From Ectobacillus antri (GTDB taxonomy: Bacteria > Bacillota > Bacilli > Bacillales > Bacillaceae_G): a DNA stretch of 64,000 bases. The notes beneath the pieces were generated by a model. The model was not told the origin of the DNA, made no database searches, and saw only the letters and a list, made by a program, of their open reading frames with translations. The stretch lies in the NCBI RefSeq assembly GCF_003852715.1, contig NZ_RIAV01000006.1, positions 62,001-126,000 of the forward strand, read 5' to 3'. Position numbers and translations under genes: made by a program. Numbering within the stretch: position 1 is the stretch's first letter; each line of letters opens with the position of its first letter. This document shows, one piece after another, positions 9,131 through 19,806 of this stretch.

Positions 9131-10249
9131 TTATGCTCTGTCTTCGATTGCTACGTACTTTTGACCTGTAGGGCCTGTATAATCAGCACGCGGACGAATT
9201 AAGCGATTGTTTTCATATTGCTCTAGAATATGAGCTAACCAACCGGATGTACGGCTTACTGCAAAGATTGGCGTAAATAAATCGTGCTCAATTCCTAAGC
9301 AGTGGTACATAGAAGCAGAGTAGAAATCCACATTTGGCGGAAGGTCTTTTGAAGATGTAACAATCTCTTCAATCTTCACAGACATATCATACCATTTTCT
9401 TTCACCAGATATAATACCTAATTGTTCGGACATCGCTTTTAAATGCTTCGCGCGTGGATCTCCATTTCGGTATACACGATGGCCAAATCCCATAATCTTC
9501 ACTTTATTGTTTAATGCATTTTGAATATAAGCGTCCACATGCTCTACTTCACCGATTTCCATAAGCATCTTCATTACATTTTCATTAGCACCGCCATGCA
9601 ACGGACCTTTTAAAGCACCGATTGCAGCTGTAATACCGGAGTACACATCAGAAAGTGTAGCAACGCATACACGTGCAGTGAATGTGGAAGCATTCAATTC
9701 ATGATCTGCATGTAACACAAGCGCTTTGTCAAATGCTTCAATTTCTATCTCATTTGGCTTTCTATCGTTCAACATGTATAAGAAATTAGCTGCATATCCA
9801 AGCTCTTTGTCAGGTGCTACCGGCGTTAATCCTTTACGGATACGTGCATAAGCAGCGACTAGTGTAGAAATCTTCGCCTGTAATTTAACCGCTTTCAAAT
9901 AGTTGGACTTCTCATCCATTACTTCAGCATCTTCATCATACAGAGCCAACATAGAAACTGCTGTACGCAATACAGACATTGGATGTGATGTAGTGAGATT
10001 CGTAGTTTGTAAGTATGTTAAGATTCCGGCTGGCACGTCGGCATGCTCTGACAACTGTGTTTTTAATTCTGTAAGTTGAGCAGCATTTGGCAATTGGCGA
10101 TGCCATAACAAATACACAACTTCTTCAAATGATGCGTTTTCCGCTAAGTCATCGATTTCATAGCCTACGTATGTTAAAGTATCGTCAATGATGGAACTAA
10201 CAGACGACGTTGTTGCTACTACCCCTTCAAGCCCTTTAATAACCGTCAT
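9131..10249 (-). CDS. citZ: Citrate synthase
   Basis: Condenses acetyl-CoA and oxaloacetate to citrate; the major citrate synthase CitZ by synteny with icd and mdh. The 372 residues carry the catalytic His regions LHADHELNASTF and GFGHRVYRNGDPRAKHL, the GGANENVM acetyl-CoA loop and the late SRTSGWLAHILEQ. A longer open frame exists, but GGGAGAGATGATC before 10249 and MTVIKGLEGVVA, the family N-terminus, decide the start. A SigA-type promoter with an overlapping palindrome lies about 155-185 bases upstream. Confidence 0.96.
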   Translation of the reverse strand: MTVIKGLEGVVATTSSVSSIIDDTLTYVGYEIDDLAENASFEEVVYLLWHRQLPNAAQLTELKTQLSEHADVPAGILTYLQTTNLTTSHPMSVLRTAVSMLALYDEDAEVMDEKSNYLKAVKLQAKISTLVAAYARIRKGLTPVAPDKELGYAANFLYMLNDRKPNEIEIEAFDKALVLHADHELNASTFTARVCVATLSDVYSGITAAIGALKGPLHGGANENVMKMLMEIGEVEHVDAYIQNALNNKVKIMGFGHRVYRNGDPRAKHLKAMSEQLGIISGERKWYDMSVKIEEIVTSSKDLPPNVDFYSASMYHCLGIEHDLFTPIFAVSRTSGWLAHILEQYENNRLIRPRADYTGPTGQKYVAIEDRA

Positions 10250-10399
10250 GATCATCTCTCCCTTATTTAAAGATTCCCCAATCCCTGCGGCAGTGCCTGA
10301 GGAAAAATAACAAAACATAAAACAATACGCAGACATTATTTTATGTAGTTGTTACTTTTCCTTCAACAGTAAAACTTATACATATTGGACACTTGCCTA

Positions 10400-10433
10400 T
10401 AGTTATTATAACTAATTATCAGACTTTTGTGAA
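10400..10433 (-). promoter_or_regulatory. citZ promoter with overlapping palindrome
   Basis: On the minus strand TTCACA, 17 bases, TATAAT form a good SigA promoter. The -10 lies inside the perfect palindrome TAGTTATTATAACTA (10400-10414), and ATAA-N-TTAT-like half sites resemble those described for CcpC, the citrate-responsive TCA repressor. The regulator is inferred only from the gene and the pattern. Confidence 0.55.
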
Positions 10434-10473
10434 TGAAAAGAATTGATTAAATTTATATTACTATAAAATTGTC

Positions 10474-10935
10474 TTATTTTATGAGTTGGATTACATGCAT
10501 AACAGCATATGCGATTCCAGCCCCGATTAACGGACCAACAGCAACTCCATTAAACAATGCAACTGCTAAAATGGTACCAAATACAAGCGCAGCTGTAATA
10601 TGAGGATCATTGGCAAGTAAAACGACGCCCCCTTTTGCCAATAAAGCAACCGCGATACCCGAAGCAAGAGCAATCCAAGCATAATATGATTTCATCGCAT
10701 CAAGAAGTTGCTTAAAGCCAATTTCTCCTGTTGCGATTGGAACAAGCACTGCAATTGTAATAATTGTAACTCCGAGATTAATTCCCTTATGCTGTAAATA
10801 AGGCAATATTTTATCTCCCCAAAATGTCCACTTCAGCAATACAAGTACTCCTACAGCAACCATAAGTGATTGATTTTTAGCGAGATAACCAACTGCTAAT
10901 AAAATGAATAAAAATAAAGTTGATTGACTAATCAT
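10474..10935 (-). CDS. ytwI: UPF0756 membrane protein YtwI
   Basis: A 153-residue integral membrane protein with four or five hydrophobic segments (LFLFILLAVGYLAKN, MVAVGVLVLLKWTFWG, LGVTIITIAVLVPIATG, ALVFGTILAVALFNGVAVGPLIGAGIAYAV). The sequence and the place between citZ and ytvI match YtwI (DUF441/UPF0756), whose function is unknown. AGGAGAAGC precedes the start. It is divergent from ytvI. Confidence 0.85.
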   Translation of the reverse strand: MISQSTLFLFILLAVGYLAKNQSLMVAVGVLVLLKWTFWGDKILPYLQHKGINLGVTIITIAVLVPIATGEIGFKQLLDAMKSYYAWIALASGIAVALLAKGGVVLLANDPHITAALVFGTILAVALFNGVAVGPLIGAGIAYAVMHVIQLIK

Positions 10936-11125
10936 TGCTTCTCCTTTCTTTCACACAAAAGTAATTACATCCTCAATTCTCCAGTCTCCATTTAAAAACT
11001 CTATAAAAAAGTGTTAATCTTTTCTATGTCCATAAAAACCCTTCTTTAGAGTGCGGAATATGCTTTCATTTCCTCTTTCTAGGCTGTACAATATATGGTA
11101 AATACAAATATAGGGAGGAGAGCTA

Positions 11126-12241
11126 TTGACCAAGAATACGTTATACGCAGGACTTCGTCTGCTATTTGTTTTGAGCGCAATATATGCCATTATTCACCTA
11201 CTGTTTTACTCATCCGGGCTCATTTATCCCTTTATTATTGCATTCATCATCGCGTACCTCATTAATCCCATTGTCAACTTTTTAAACAAAAAGTCTCACA
11301 TTCCGCGCGCACTAGCAGTATTTCTGACTCTTGTGCTTATTTTTGGAGCTCTAGTTGGTATCGTAACACTGCTTATCATCGAAACTATCGCTGCTTTAAA
11401 TTATTTGTTAGCTATTCTTCCGGAACAATTTCCTCGCCTTGCAGCGTACATCCAAGATGTATTTGTCCACAATATTATGCCGCTGTACAATGATTTAAAC
11501 ATGAGATTCAACCGCCTTGGTGAATCTCAACAACAAACCATTACAGAGAACATCCAGAACTTAGGAATTGATTTAACAAATAAAGCAAAGTTACTTTTAA
11601 CAGGAATTATCACCGGACTAACAAGCTTTTTAGGTGCACTTCCCAACATTGTTACCGTGCTCATTTTTATTTTACTTGCTACGTTTTTTATCAGCAACGA
11701 TTGGTACAGGATGGCATATGGTTTAGAACGAGCCCTCCCCGGAAAACTGCAAGGATACGGACAAACTATTTTTGAAGACTTACGAAAAGCATTATTTGGG
11801 TTTATTCGCGCTCAATTTACCCTTATTTCTATGACTACTATTATTGTATTAGTTGGCTTGCTTCTGCTCCGCGTCCCTTACGCCATTACCATCGCATTGA
11901 TTACCGGCATGGTAGATCTACTTCCCTACCTAGGTACTGGCGCGGTATTTGTGCCATGGATTTTATATGTATGGTTTACAGGTGATACCGCCTTTGCCAT
12001 CGGTTTGCTCATTTTGTATGTTGTTGTTATTATTCAAAGACAACTTATGGAACCAAAAGTACTTTCTTCCAATATAGGTCTTGAACCACTTCCTACTTTA
12101 ATTGCACTTTTCGTAGGTTTTAAGCTATACGGACTGCTTGGTCTTATTATTGGTCCTGTTGTGCTGGTCGTATTAAAAACACTGTACGATGCACGTGTGT
12201 TTCACGATTTGTGGGTATTCATAAAGGGGAAAACGCAATAA
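11126..12241 (+). CDS. ytvI: AI-2E family transporter YtvI
   Basis: Multispanning protein of 371 residues in the AI-2E/PerM (UPF0118) family; the B. subtilis counterpart is annotated as a sporulation integral membrane protein. Evidence: an N-terminal pair of helices (LFVLSAIYAIIHLLFYSSG; YPFIIAFIIAYLINPIVNFL), a soluble middle region, then the family core PYAITIALITGMVDLLPYLGTGAVFVPW and the C-terminal LGLIIGPVVLVVLKTLY. It starts at TTG with GGGAGGAGAGCTA upstream. Transported substrate unknown. A copy of a palindromic repeat lies just downstream. Confidence 0.88.
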   Translation: MTKNTLYAGLRLLFVLSAIYAIIHLLFYSSGLIYPFIIAFIIAYLINPIVNFLNKKSHIPRALAVFLTLVLIFGALVGIVTLLIIETIAALNYLLAILPEQFPRLAAYIQDVFVHNIMPLYNDLNMRFNRLGESQQQTITENIQNLGIDLTNKAKLLLTGIITGLTSFLGALPNIVTVLIFILLATFFISNDWYRMAYGLERALPGKLQGYGQTIFEDLRKALFGFIRAQFTLISMTTIIVLVGLLLLRVPYAITIALITGMVDLLPYLGTGAVFVPWILYVWFTGDTAFAIGLLILYVVVIIQRQLMEPKVLSSNIGLEPLPTLIALFVGFKLYGLLGLIIGPVVLVVLKTLYDARVFHDLWVFIKGKTQ

Positions 12242-12308
12242 GAATACGCAAACAATTGACCTCTAGAACTAAGCAACAGCTAGACATTTCATGCTTTCTT
12301 CCTATTAA

Positions 12309-12462
12309 AAAGAGGCTGAAACAAAAGGTTTTTGACCAAAGAAAAGTCCGAACTATTAGTCAGAATTCTCTACTCAGAATTCCATTTAGTTCGGACTTTT
12401 TATTTATTCTCTATTCTTTCGATTTTAGAGTTACATGATTTAGTTATGTCCTAGCCTCTTTT
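12309..12462. repeat. Palindromic repeat family, copy 1
   Basis: About 154 bp, bounded by AGAGGCTGaaACAAAAGG and its imperfect complement GTCCTAGCCTCTTTTT. Read on the minus strand it aligns along its length with 25879-26040 and 61197-61359. The inner hairpin AAAAGTCCGAACTA / TAGTTCGGACTTTT (12342-12355 and 12387-12400) has T tracts both ways and could terminate transcription from either side. It fills the gap between convergent ytvI and fxsA. Confidence 0.85.
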
Positions 12463-12497
12463 TGTTCTACACCTTCTGTGCACACTAATAAAACCTG

Positions 12498-12875
12498 TTA
12501 AAAGACTTGCTTACGCCTTATTTGCGCTTCCATTTTCTTTAAAATAAGCTGTTTAACCGGCACTCTCGTTGCAGAAAGCAACAAGATAACTCCTGCTATG
12601 TCGGTTACGTATCCGGGTGTCATAAGTAATATACCACCCACTAAAATACAAATACCATCCAATACAGCATCACCTGGTAGTTCTCCGCGCTCCATACGCG
12701 TGCGTATGTCCTGCAATAACGATGTACTTTGTCGTTTCGCTAAAAATGCTCCGATTACCGCCGTTACAATCATAATGGCGAATGTAGGTATCGCTCCGAT
12801 CCATTGTACTGATGTCAACAATACGAACACTTCCGTCGCCGGTATTAGAATCAATAATAAGACCAATAGCTTCAT
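12498..12875 (-). CDS. fxsA: FxsA family membrane protein
   Basis: A protein of about 125 residues with membrane helices (LLVLLLILIPATEVFVLL; AIPTFAIMIVTAVIGAFLAKRQ; DGICILVGGILLMTPGYVTDIAGVILLL). The motif GGILLMTPGYVTDIAG is the FxsA signature; E. coli FxsA suppresses F-exclusion of phage T7 and its cell role is unclear. Two in-frame ATGs are only six bases apart; the second (12875) has the better spacing to GGGGGA and fits the family N-terminus. It lies just upstream of pfkA-pyk's terminator. Confidence 0.85.
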   Translation of the reverse strand: MKLLVLLLILIPATEVFVLLTSVQWIGAIPTFAIMIVTAVIGAFLAKRQSTSLLQDIRTRMERGELPGDAVLDGICILVGGILLMTPGYVTDIAGVILLLSATRVPVKQLILKKMEAQIRRKQVF

Positions 12876-12891
12876 CTTCATCCCCCTATGA

Positions 12892-12921
12892 AAAAGAGAA
12901 GGATATGTATCCTTCTCTTTT
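12892..12921. terminator. Terminator after pyk
   Basis: AAAAGAGAAGGATA and TATCCTTCTCTTTT pair around TG. The symmetry gives a U tract in both directions; it ends pfkA-pyk on the minus strand. Confidence 0.85.
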
Positions 12922-12924
12922 ATA

Positions 12925-14682
12925 TTATAATACTACTGCGTGACCGTTATATACGATACCGCGTGCAGCATCAACTGTAATTTCTTGACCGTCTTTTAAG
13001 ATTGATGTTGCATTTTGCACGCCAACCATTACAGGAATACCAATAGATACTCCCACAACTGCAGCATGGCTTGTTAAGCCGCCTTCTTCTACTACAAGAG
13101 CTGCTGCCTTTTCAATTGCTGGCATCATGTCTTTATCAGTGCTTGTCGCAACAAGAATATCGCCTTCTGTCATTTTTGCAAGCGCCTCATCTGCATTTTT
13201 AGCGATAACAGCTTTTCCCTTTGCAGATTTACGCCCAAGACCTTGACCTTTCACTAGTTGCTCGCCCACAACATGAATTTTCATTAAGTTTGTTGTACCT
13301 GTTTCGCCAATTGGTACACCTGCTGTAATGACAACCGTATCACCAAATCCGATAATGCCTGCTTCCATACCTGTATGAATTGCAGTATCAAGCATCTCAT
13401 CTGTAGACGTTGCTTTCTCATTCGCCAAGTATGCTTGCACGCCCCATACAAGTGCAAGCTTGCGGCATACATGCTCATCTGATGTCACTGCTACAATTGG
13501 AGATTTTGGACGATATTTAGAAATCATTTTTGCTGTATATCCACTCTCTGTAGGCGCTACAATTGCTGCCACATCAAGCGTCATCGCTGCATGTGCAACA
13601 GATTGACTAATCGCATCTGTAATAGACGCTTTTGCCTCTTTCATGCGCTTGCGGAAAATATCTTGGTATTGTAAAGAACGTTCTACACGAGAAGCAATTG
13701 TTGCCATCATTTTTACAGACTCAACCGGATACAAACCAGCTGCTGTTTCTCCAGACAACATAATAGCATCTGTACCATCAAAAATCGCATTTGCTACATC
13801 ACTTGCTTCAGCACGCGTTGGACGTGGATTACGTTGCATGGAATCCAACATTTGTGTTGCTGTGATAACCGGTTTACCAAGCAAATTGCACTTTTTGATA
13901 AGACGTTTTTGTACAAGAGGTACTTCTTCAGGTGGAATTTCAACACCCATATCCCCGCGCGCTACCATTAAACCGTCAGAAACCTCAAGAATTGCATCAA
14001 TGTTGTCAATTCCTTCTTGGTTTTCAATCTTTGGAATGATTTGAATGTGCGAAGCTTTATGTTCAGCCAAAAGTTCACGAATTTCAAGTACGTCAGACGC
14101 TTTACGAACGAAAGATGCCGCAATAAAGTCTACACCCTGTTCAATACCGAATACGATATCTTGTACATCTTTTTCTGTAATACCTGGCAACTTGATGCTT
14201 ACGTTTGGTACGTTTACACCTTTTTTGTTTTTTACAATCCCGCTATTCAACACTTTTGTGCGAATCTCACCGTTTGCTTTTTCTAATACTTCTAATTCAA
14301 TTAGACCATCGTCAATTAAAATACGTGAACCTGTTTCTACATCATCATATAAACCAGCGTAAGTAACAGAGAACTTCTCAGCTGTTCCTAGTACCTGCTC
14401 TGTTGAAATCGTTACCTCTGCACCTGTTTTTAATTCTGCTTGTCCGTTCTCAAAATCGTGCGTACGAATTTCTGGACCTTTTGTGTCAAGCAAAATTGCA
14501 ACTGTTTTTCCTGCTTGCTTCGCTGCTTCACGAATGTTTTGAATACGAGCCGCGTGCTCTTCATGACTACCGTGAGAGAAATTTAAACGTGCTACGTTCA
14601 TGCCTGCTTCCATCAATTGTGTTAGCTTCTCAATGCTTTCACTTGCAGGCCCTATCGTACATACAATCTTTGTTTTACGCAT
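12925..14682 (-). CDS. pyk: Pyruvate kinase
   Basis: Last step of glycolysis, phosphoenolpyruvate to pyruvate with ATP formation. The 585-residue protein has the N-terminal [13 protein letters not shown], the metal/PEP motif [20 protein letters not shown], the signature [18 protein letters not shown] (here LMVARGDMG) and ATQMLDSM. The last 110 residues form the extra PEP-utilising-like domain typical of Bacillus and Geobacillus enzymes ([37 protein letters not shown]), with its conserved TSHAAV. GGAGGTATGTT precedes the start. It follows pfkA by 53 bases; a cre-like site lies in that gap. Confidence 0.97.
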   Translation of the reverse strand: MRKTKIVCTIGPASESIEKLTQLMEAGMNVARLNFSHGSHEEHAARIQNIREAAKQAGKTVAILLDTKGPEIRTHDFENGQAELKTGAEVTISTEQVLGTAEKFSVTYAGLYDDVETGSRILIDDGLIELEVLEKANGEIRTKVLNSGIVKNKKGVNVPNVSIKLPGITEKDVQDIVFGIEQGVDFIAASFVRKASDVLEIRELLAEHKASHIQIIPKIENQEGIDNIDAILEVSDGLMVARGDMGVEIPPEEVPLVQKRLIKKCNLLGKPVITATQMLDSMQRNPRPTRAEASDVANAIFDGTDAIMLSGETAAGLYPVESVKMMATIASRVERSLQYQDIFRKRMKEAKASITDAISQSVAHAAMTLDVAAIVAPTESGYTAKMISKYRPKSPIVAVTSDEHVCRKLALVWGVQAYLANEKATSTDEMLDTAIHTGMEAGIIGFGDTVVITAGVPIGETGTTNLMKIHVVGEQLVKGQGLGRKSAKGKAVIAKNADEALAKMTEGDILVATSTDKDMMPAIEKAAALVVEEGGLTSHAAVVGVSIGIPVMVGVQNATSILKDGQEITVDAARGIVYNGHAVVL

Positions 14683-14700
14683 AACATACCTCCGCCTTTA

Positions 14701-14716
14701 TTGGAAACGTTCCCAA
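14701..14716. promoter_or_regulatory. cre-like site between pfkA and pyk
   Basis: TTGGAAACGTTCCCAA matches the degenerate CcpA consensus WTGNNARCGNWNNCAW and is nearly palindromic. It lies 18 bases before the pyk start codon, inside the pfkA-pyk unit. Confidence 0.5.
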
Positions 14717-14735
14717 ATTACTTGCAATATCTGTA

Positions 14736-15999
<1,264 letters not shown>

Positions 16000-16968
16000 T
16001 TATACTGTAGACTGTATAGAAAAGGTACTTTCACCCATTTTCATATATTTATGATAGCGCTGTTCAATGAGTTGATTCGGCTTCATCTTCAATAATGTTT
16101 CTAGTGCTTTTGTTAACACTTCATCAATATACAACGCTTGCTGCGAAATATCACGATGTGCACCGCCACGCACTTCAGGAATAATTTCATCGATTACATC
16201 CAATCGCTTTAAATCTGATGCGGTTATCCCCATCGCTTCCGCCGCTTCCTTCGCCTTAGATGCATCCTTCCACAAAATGGCGGCTGCTCCTTCTGGAGAA
16301 ATAACGGAATACGTCGAATTTTCAAGCATATAAACGTAATTTCCTACCCCAAGACCAAGCGCACCCCCGCTACCACCTTCACCGATAACGATGCAAACAA
16401 CAGGTACTGTTAATCCCGCCATTTCGAACAAATTACGCGCAATTGCTTCACTTTGTCCACGCTCTTCCCCAGCCTTACCAGGATACGCACCTTTCGTATC
16501 AATAAAACAAATAATAGGTCGTTTAAATTTCTCTGCCTGCTTCATCAAACGCAATGCTTTACGGTATCCCTCAGGATGAGGCATTCCAAAGTTGCGGCGG
16601 ATATTTTCTTTAGTATCTTTACCACGCTGATGACCAATAACGGTCACTGGCAGCCCTTTATACTTTGCGATACCGCCAACGATGGCCGCATCATCGCCAT
16701 ACAAGCGGTCACCATGACACTCAAAGAAGTCTGTGAACAGTCGTTCAATATAATCCAATGTAGTCGGTCGTTCCGGATGGCGAGCAATTTGGACTCTATC
16801 CCAAACGCCCATGTTGCTGTAAATCTCATTTTCCAAGTTTTCAAGTTTGGCTTCTAATATACGAATTTCTCCGCTAAAGTCCATACTGCTGTTTTTCGTA
16901 TATTCTTTTAACTCCTGAATTTTGTTCCGTAGCTGTGATATAGGTTTTTCAAACTCTAGCTCTGCCAT
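16000..16968 (-). CDS. accA: Acetyl-CoA carboxylase carboxyltransferase subunit alpha
   Basis: Transfers carboxyl from biotin to acetyl-CoA, giving malonyl-CoA for fatty acid synthesis, as an A2B2 complex with AccD. 322 residues; motifs [53 protein letters not shown] and [16 protein letters not shown] (oxyanion glycines) with [13 protein letters not shown]. Its start overlaps the end of accD by 13 bases, with GGAGGAAACGACGAT inside accD, so the two subunits are translated from one message, probably in coupled amounts. Confidence 0.96.
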   Translation of the reverse strand: MAELEFEKPISQLRNKIQELKEYTKNSSMDFSGEIRILEAKLENLENEIYSNMGVWDRVQIARHPERPTTLDYIERLFTDFFECHGDRLYGDDAAIVGGIAKYKGLPVTVIGHQRGKDTKENIRRNFGMPHPEGYRKALRLMKQAEKFKRPIICFIDTKGAYPGKAGEERGQSEAIARNLFEMAGLTVPVVCIVIGEGGSGGALGLGVGNYVYMLENSTYSVISPEGAAAILWKDASKAKEAAEAMGITASDLKRLDVIDEIIPEVRGGAHRDISQQALYIDEVLTKALETLLKMKPNQLIEQRYHKYMKMGESTFSIQSTV

Positions 16969-17825
16969 ATCGTCGTTTCCTCCCCTTGATGAAGTTCCAC
17001 AACTTTGCGCAATGTCTCCCGCATTTCCAAACGATTGATAACTGCATCCAACTGCCCATGATCCAATAAAAATTCTGCCGTTTGAAAATCTTCCGGTAGC
17101 TCTTCGCGTACAGTTTGCTCGATTACACGGCGACCAGCAAAGCCAATCAGTGCACCTGGTTCTGCAAAATTATAATCACCGAGTGAAGCAAAGCTCGCTG
17201 ACACCCCTCCAGTGGTTGGATGTGTCATAACCGAGATAATAAGACCGCCTTCTTCGCTATATTGTTTTAATGCTACGCTCGTTTTCGCCATTTGCATTAA
17301 GCTCAAAATACCTTCCTGCATGCGAGCTCCGCCTGAAGCAGTAAAAATAATGAAAGGAACACGAAGCTCTCTCGCTTTTTCCACTGCCCTTGCGATTTTT
17401 TCCCCTACAACAGAACCCATACTTCCCATACGGAAACGAGCATCCATAACAGCTACGACAACTAACATATCGTCAATGGTACCTTCACCTGTAACAATAG
17501 CTTCATTTAAATTGGTTTTCTTTCGGTCGCCTTCTAGCTTTTCCTCGTAACCAGGAAAATGAAGAGGATTTACTGAAATCATCTCTTTGTCATATTCGCG
17601 AAACGTACCTTCATCAAGCAAGCTTTCTAAACGCTCATACGCATTCATTTGATGGTGATGTCCACAGTTGATACAAACCTTTAAATTTTTTAAAAGCTCT
17701 TTTGTATACATAATTTTTTTACAGCTTGGACATTTTGTCATCACGCCGTCTGGCACGTCTTTTCTCATTTGCTCTGAAGGAACAGCCGCGTATTTCTTTT
17801 TCTTTAAGAATAGATCTCTTAGCAT
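16956..17825 (-). CDS. accD: Acetyl-CoA carboxylase carboxyltransferase subunit beta
   Basis: Zinc-containing partner of AccA. The N-terminal ribbon has four cysteines as CPSC and CINC separated by 15-16 residues ([22 protein letters not shown]). The crotonase-like core has [22 protein letters not shown] and [17 protein letters not shown]. The frame stays open upstream, but AAGGAGGGGGTTAAT before 17825 and the family N-terminus [13 protein letters not shown] decide the start (289 residues). It lies downstream of a GntR regulator and overlaps accA. Confidence 0.96.
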   Translation of the reverse strand: MLRDLFLKKKKYAAVPSEQMRKDVPDGVMTKCPSCKKIMYTKELLKNLKVCINCGHHHQMNAYERLESLLDEGTFREYDKEMISVNPLHFPGYEEKLEGDRKKTNLNEAIVTGEGTIDDMLVVVAVMDARFRMGSMGSVVGEKIARAVEKARELRVPFIIFTASGGARMQEGILSLMQMAKTSVALKQYSEEGGLIISVMTHPTTGGVSASFASLGDYNFAEPGALIGFAGRRVIEQTVREELPEDFQTAEFLLDHGQLDAVINRLEMRETLRKVVELHQGEETTIWQS

Positions 17826-17931
17826 ATTAACCCCCTCCTTTAGGAACGCCGCCTGCATCGGAATAACCCGTGTCAAGCTAACTTTTATCTATACTTTACT
17901 CGTAGTGTGATACGATATTTGTCATAACGTG

Positions 17932-18510
17932 TCACAATTGTCTCGACAAATTTAGAGCATCATGTAAGCGCAATGCCTCCGCTTCGTCGCGCTTTCCGAT
18001 TGCTTCCTGCAATTGCGTATACAATTCACGCGTAGATTCCTTTTCTAGGTCAGCTGCATACTCACTAACAATAAACCAAATTCGATATAACAAATGATTA
18101 TCCGTACGCTTAAAAACATCCTTCCAAAAGGCATGCTCATTTTCGAAATCTGGATTGCTCCATACACTCTCTTTTGTACACAACAATCGAATAGCGTCCC
18201 GTTCAATTAAACTCTTTACTTGAAGCAGGTCACCCTTTGTTTTTTCATCCTGCAAGACAAAGCCCGCAATCAATTGAACGATTCCGTGCTCGTAGTTTCT
18301 AATAAATGTTCCTTCGCCACGCCGCGTTTCAATGAGTCCAACAAGTTCAAGAGCTCGAAGTGCTTCTCTTACAGATGACCTGCCGACATTCAACCGAACG
18401 CTTAGATCTCTTTCAGAAGGAAGGCGGTCACCAGCCGCCAATCCATCTTCCTTCATAATCATACGAATTTGTTGAACAATCTCAAGATACACCTTAGACT
18501 GCGCTGTCAA
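17932..18510 (-). CDS. GntR/FadR-family transcriptional regulator
   Basis: 192 residues. The N-terminal winged helix is typical GntR: GLAAGDRLPSERDLSVRLNVGRSSVREALRALELVGLIETRRGEGTFI. The C-terminal ~110 residues are helical and fit a short FCD-type (FadR subfamily) ligand domain, though the metal-binding histidines are not obvious. It lies 14 bases after the malic enzyme gene and before accDA, so it probably senses a metabolite linking malate/pyruvate and malonyl-CoA. A palindrome of FadR type (19807-19819) is its likely operator. The ligand is unknown. Confidence 0.85.
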   Translation of the reverse strand: MTAQSKVYLEIVQQIRMIMKEDGLAAGDRLPSERDLSVRLNVGRSSVREALRALELVGLIETRRGEGTFIRNYEHGIVQLIAGFVLQDEKTKGDLLQVKSLIERDAIRLLCTKESVWSNPDFENEHAFWKDVFKRTDNHLLYRIWFIVSEYAADLEKESTRELYTQLQEAIGKRDEAEALRLHDALNLSRQL

Positions 18511-18524
18511 TACACATTCCTCAC

Positions 18525-19760
18525 TTATTTGCCAATCATGGCTAAGTCTTTTGTTTTTTGGGCCACTTCTTGTGGATCCACTTTGCGTCTTGCAACTCCA
18601 GTTTCCATTGCTGCTTTTGCAACATAGGCGGCTACTTGCGGTGCAACACGTGGATCGAACGGTCTTGGAATGATATAATCCGCTGTCAACTCTTCATCAG
18701 AGACAAGCTCTGCGATAGCTTGTACAGCAGCGATTTTCATATCTTCGTTAATTTGTGTTGCGTGCGTATCAAGTGCACCCCGGAAGATTCCAGGAAATGC
18801 CAATACATTGTTTACTTGGTTCGGGAAATCGGAACGTCCTGTTCCAACTACCGCAGCCCCTGCCGCTTTCGCTTCTGCTGGCATAATTTCTGGATTTGGA
18901 TTTGCCATAGCAAAAATGATTGCATTTTCGTTCATTGTACGAATCATTTCCTGCGTTAACGCACCTTCTACAGACACACCGATAAATACATCCGCACCTT
19001 TGATTACATCTTCTAACGTACCTTGCAGACGATCACGGTTTGTATATTTTGCTATCTCATCTTTTACCGCGTTCATGCCTTGCGTACGTCCTTCATAGAT
19101 AGCACCCTTTGTATCACACATAATAATGTCGCGTACACCATAGTGGTATAAAAGTTTCATAATCGCAATTCCTGCTGCACCCGCACCGTTTGCAACAACT
19201 TTAATATTCTTCATTTGTTTGCCTACAAGTTTTAATGCATTTACAAGACCCGCTACTGTTACGATTGCAGTACCGTGCTGATCATCGTGGAAGATTGGAA
19301 TATTTGTTTCTTTTTTCAAACGCTCTTCAATGATAAAGCAATTTGGTGCTGCGATATCTTCTAAATTCACACCGCCAAATGTTGGCTCGAGTAACTTCAC
19401 GGTTTCAACAATTTTATCCACATCGTTTGTATTTAGTGCTAGCGGAAATGCGTCTACACCTGCAAAGCTTTTAAACAGTACAGCTTTTCCTTCCATAACA
19501 GGCAGTGATGCTTCTGGACCGATGTTCCCTAGACCCAGCACAGCTGTGCCATCAGTTACTACCGCTACCATATTGCCCTTCATTGTATATTCATATACTT
19601 TTGTTTTGTCATCGTAAATTGCTTTACATGGCTCTGCTACGCCAGGAGAGTACGCAAGACTTAAATCTTTTGCGTTTTCTACTTTTACTTTTGATACTGT
19701 TTCTAGTTTTCCTTGATGCACTCTATGCATGTGAAGTGCTTCTTCACGAAGTGTTGACAA
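18525..19760 (-). CDS. ytsJ: Malic enzyme YtsJ
   Basis: Oxidative decarboxylation of malate to pyruvate; the B. subtilis homologue YtsJ prefers NADP. 411 residues: the N-terminal KDLSLAYSPGVAEPCKAIYDD, substrate region TVLGLGNIGPEASLPVMEGKA-like (VTDGTAVLGLGNIG), FHDDQHGTAIV and the Rossmann VVANGAGAAGIAIMKLL. The start is TTG at 19760: it has GAGGAG ten bases upstream and gives MSTLREEALHMH, close to the recalled MSLREEALHLH of YtsJ; the in-frame GTG at 19769 is too near the ribosome site. First gene of the cluster with the GntR gene and accDA, controlled by a palindromic operator. Confidence 0.93.
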   Translation of the reverse strand: MSTLREEALHMHRVHQGKLETVSKVKVENAKDLSLAYSPGVAEPCKAIYDDKTKVYEYTMKGNMVAVVTDGTAVLGLGNIGPEASLPVMEGKAVLFKSFAGVDAFPLALNTNDVDKIVETVKLLEPTFGGVNLEDIAAPNCFIIEERLKKETNIPIFHDDQHGTAIVTVAGLVNALKLVGKQMKNIKVVANGAGAAGIAIMKLLYHYGVRDIIMCDTKGAIYEGRTQGMNAVKDEIAKYTNRDRLQGTLEDVIKGADVFIGVSVEGALTQEMIRTMNENAIIFAMANPNPEIMPAEAKAAGAAVVGTGRSDFPNQVNNVLAFPGIFRGALDTHATQINEDMKIAAVQAIAELVSDEELTADYIIPRPFDPRVAPQVAAYVAKAAMETGVARRKVDPQEVAQKTKDLAMIGK

Positions 19761-19806
19761 ACCATCCACTCTCCTCAATATCTTTTATTGCCTCGATTGT
19801 TCTTTA

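Noticed and set aside
12211-12438. Open frame overlapping the end of ytvI
   Set aside because: It runs through repeat copy 1 and has no ribosome site; it is a chance frame.
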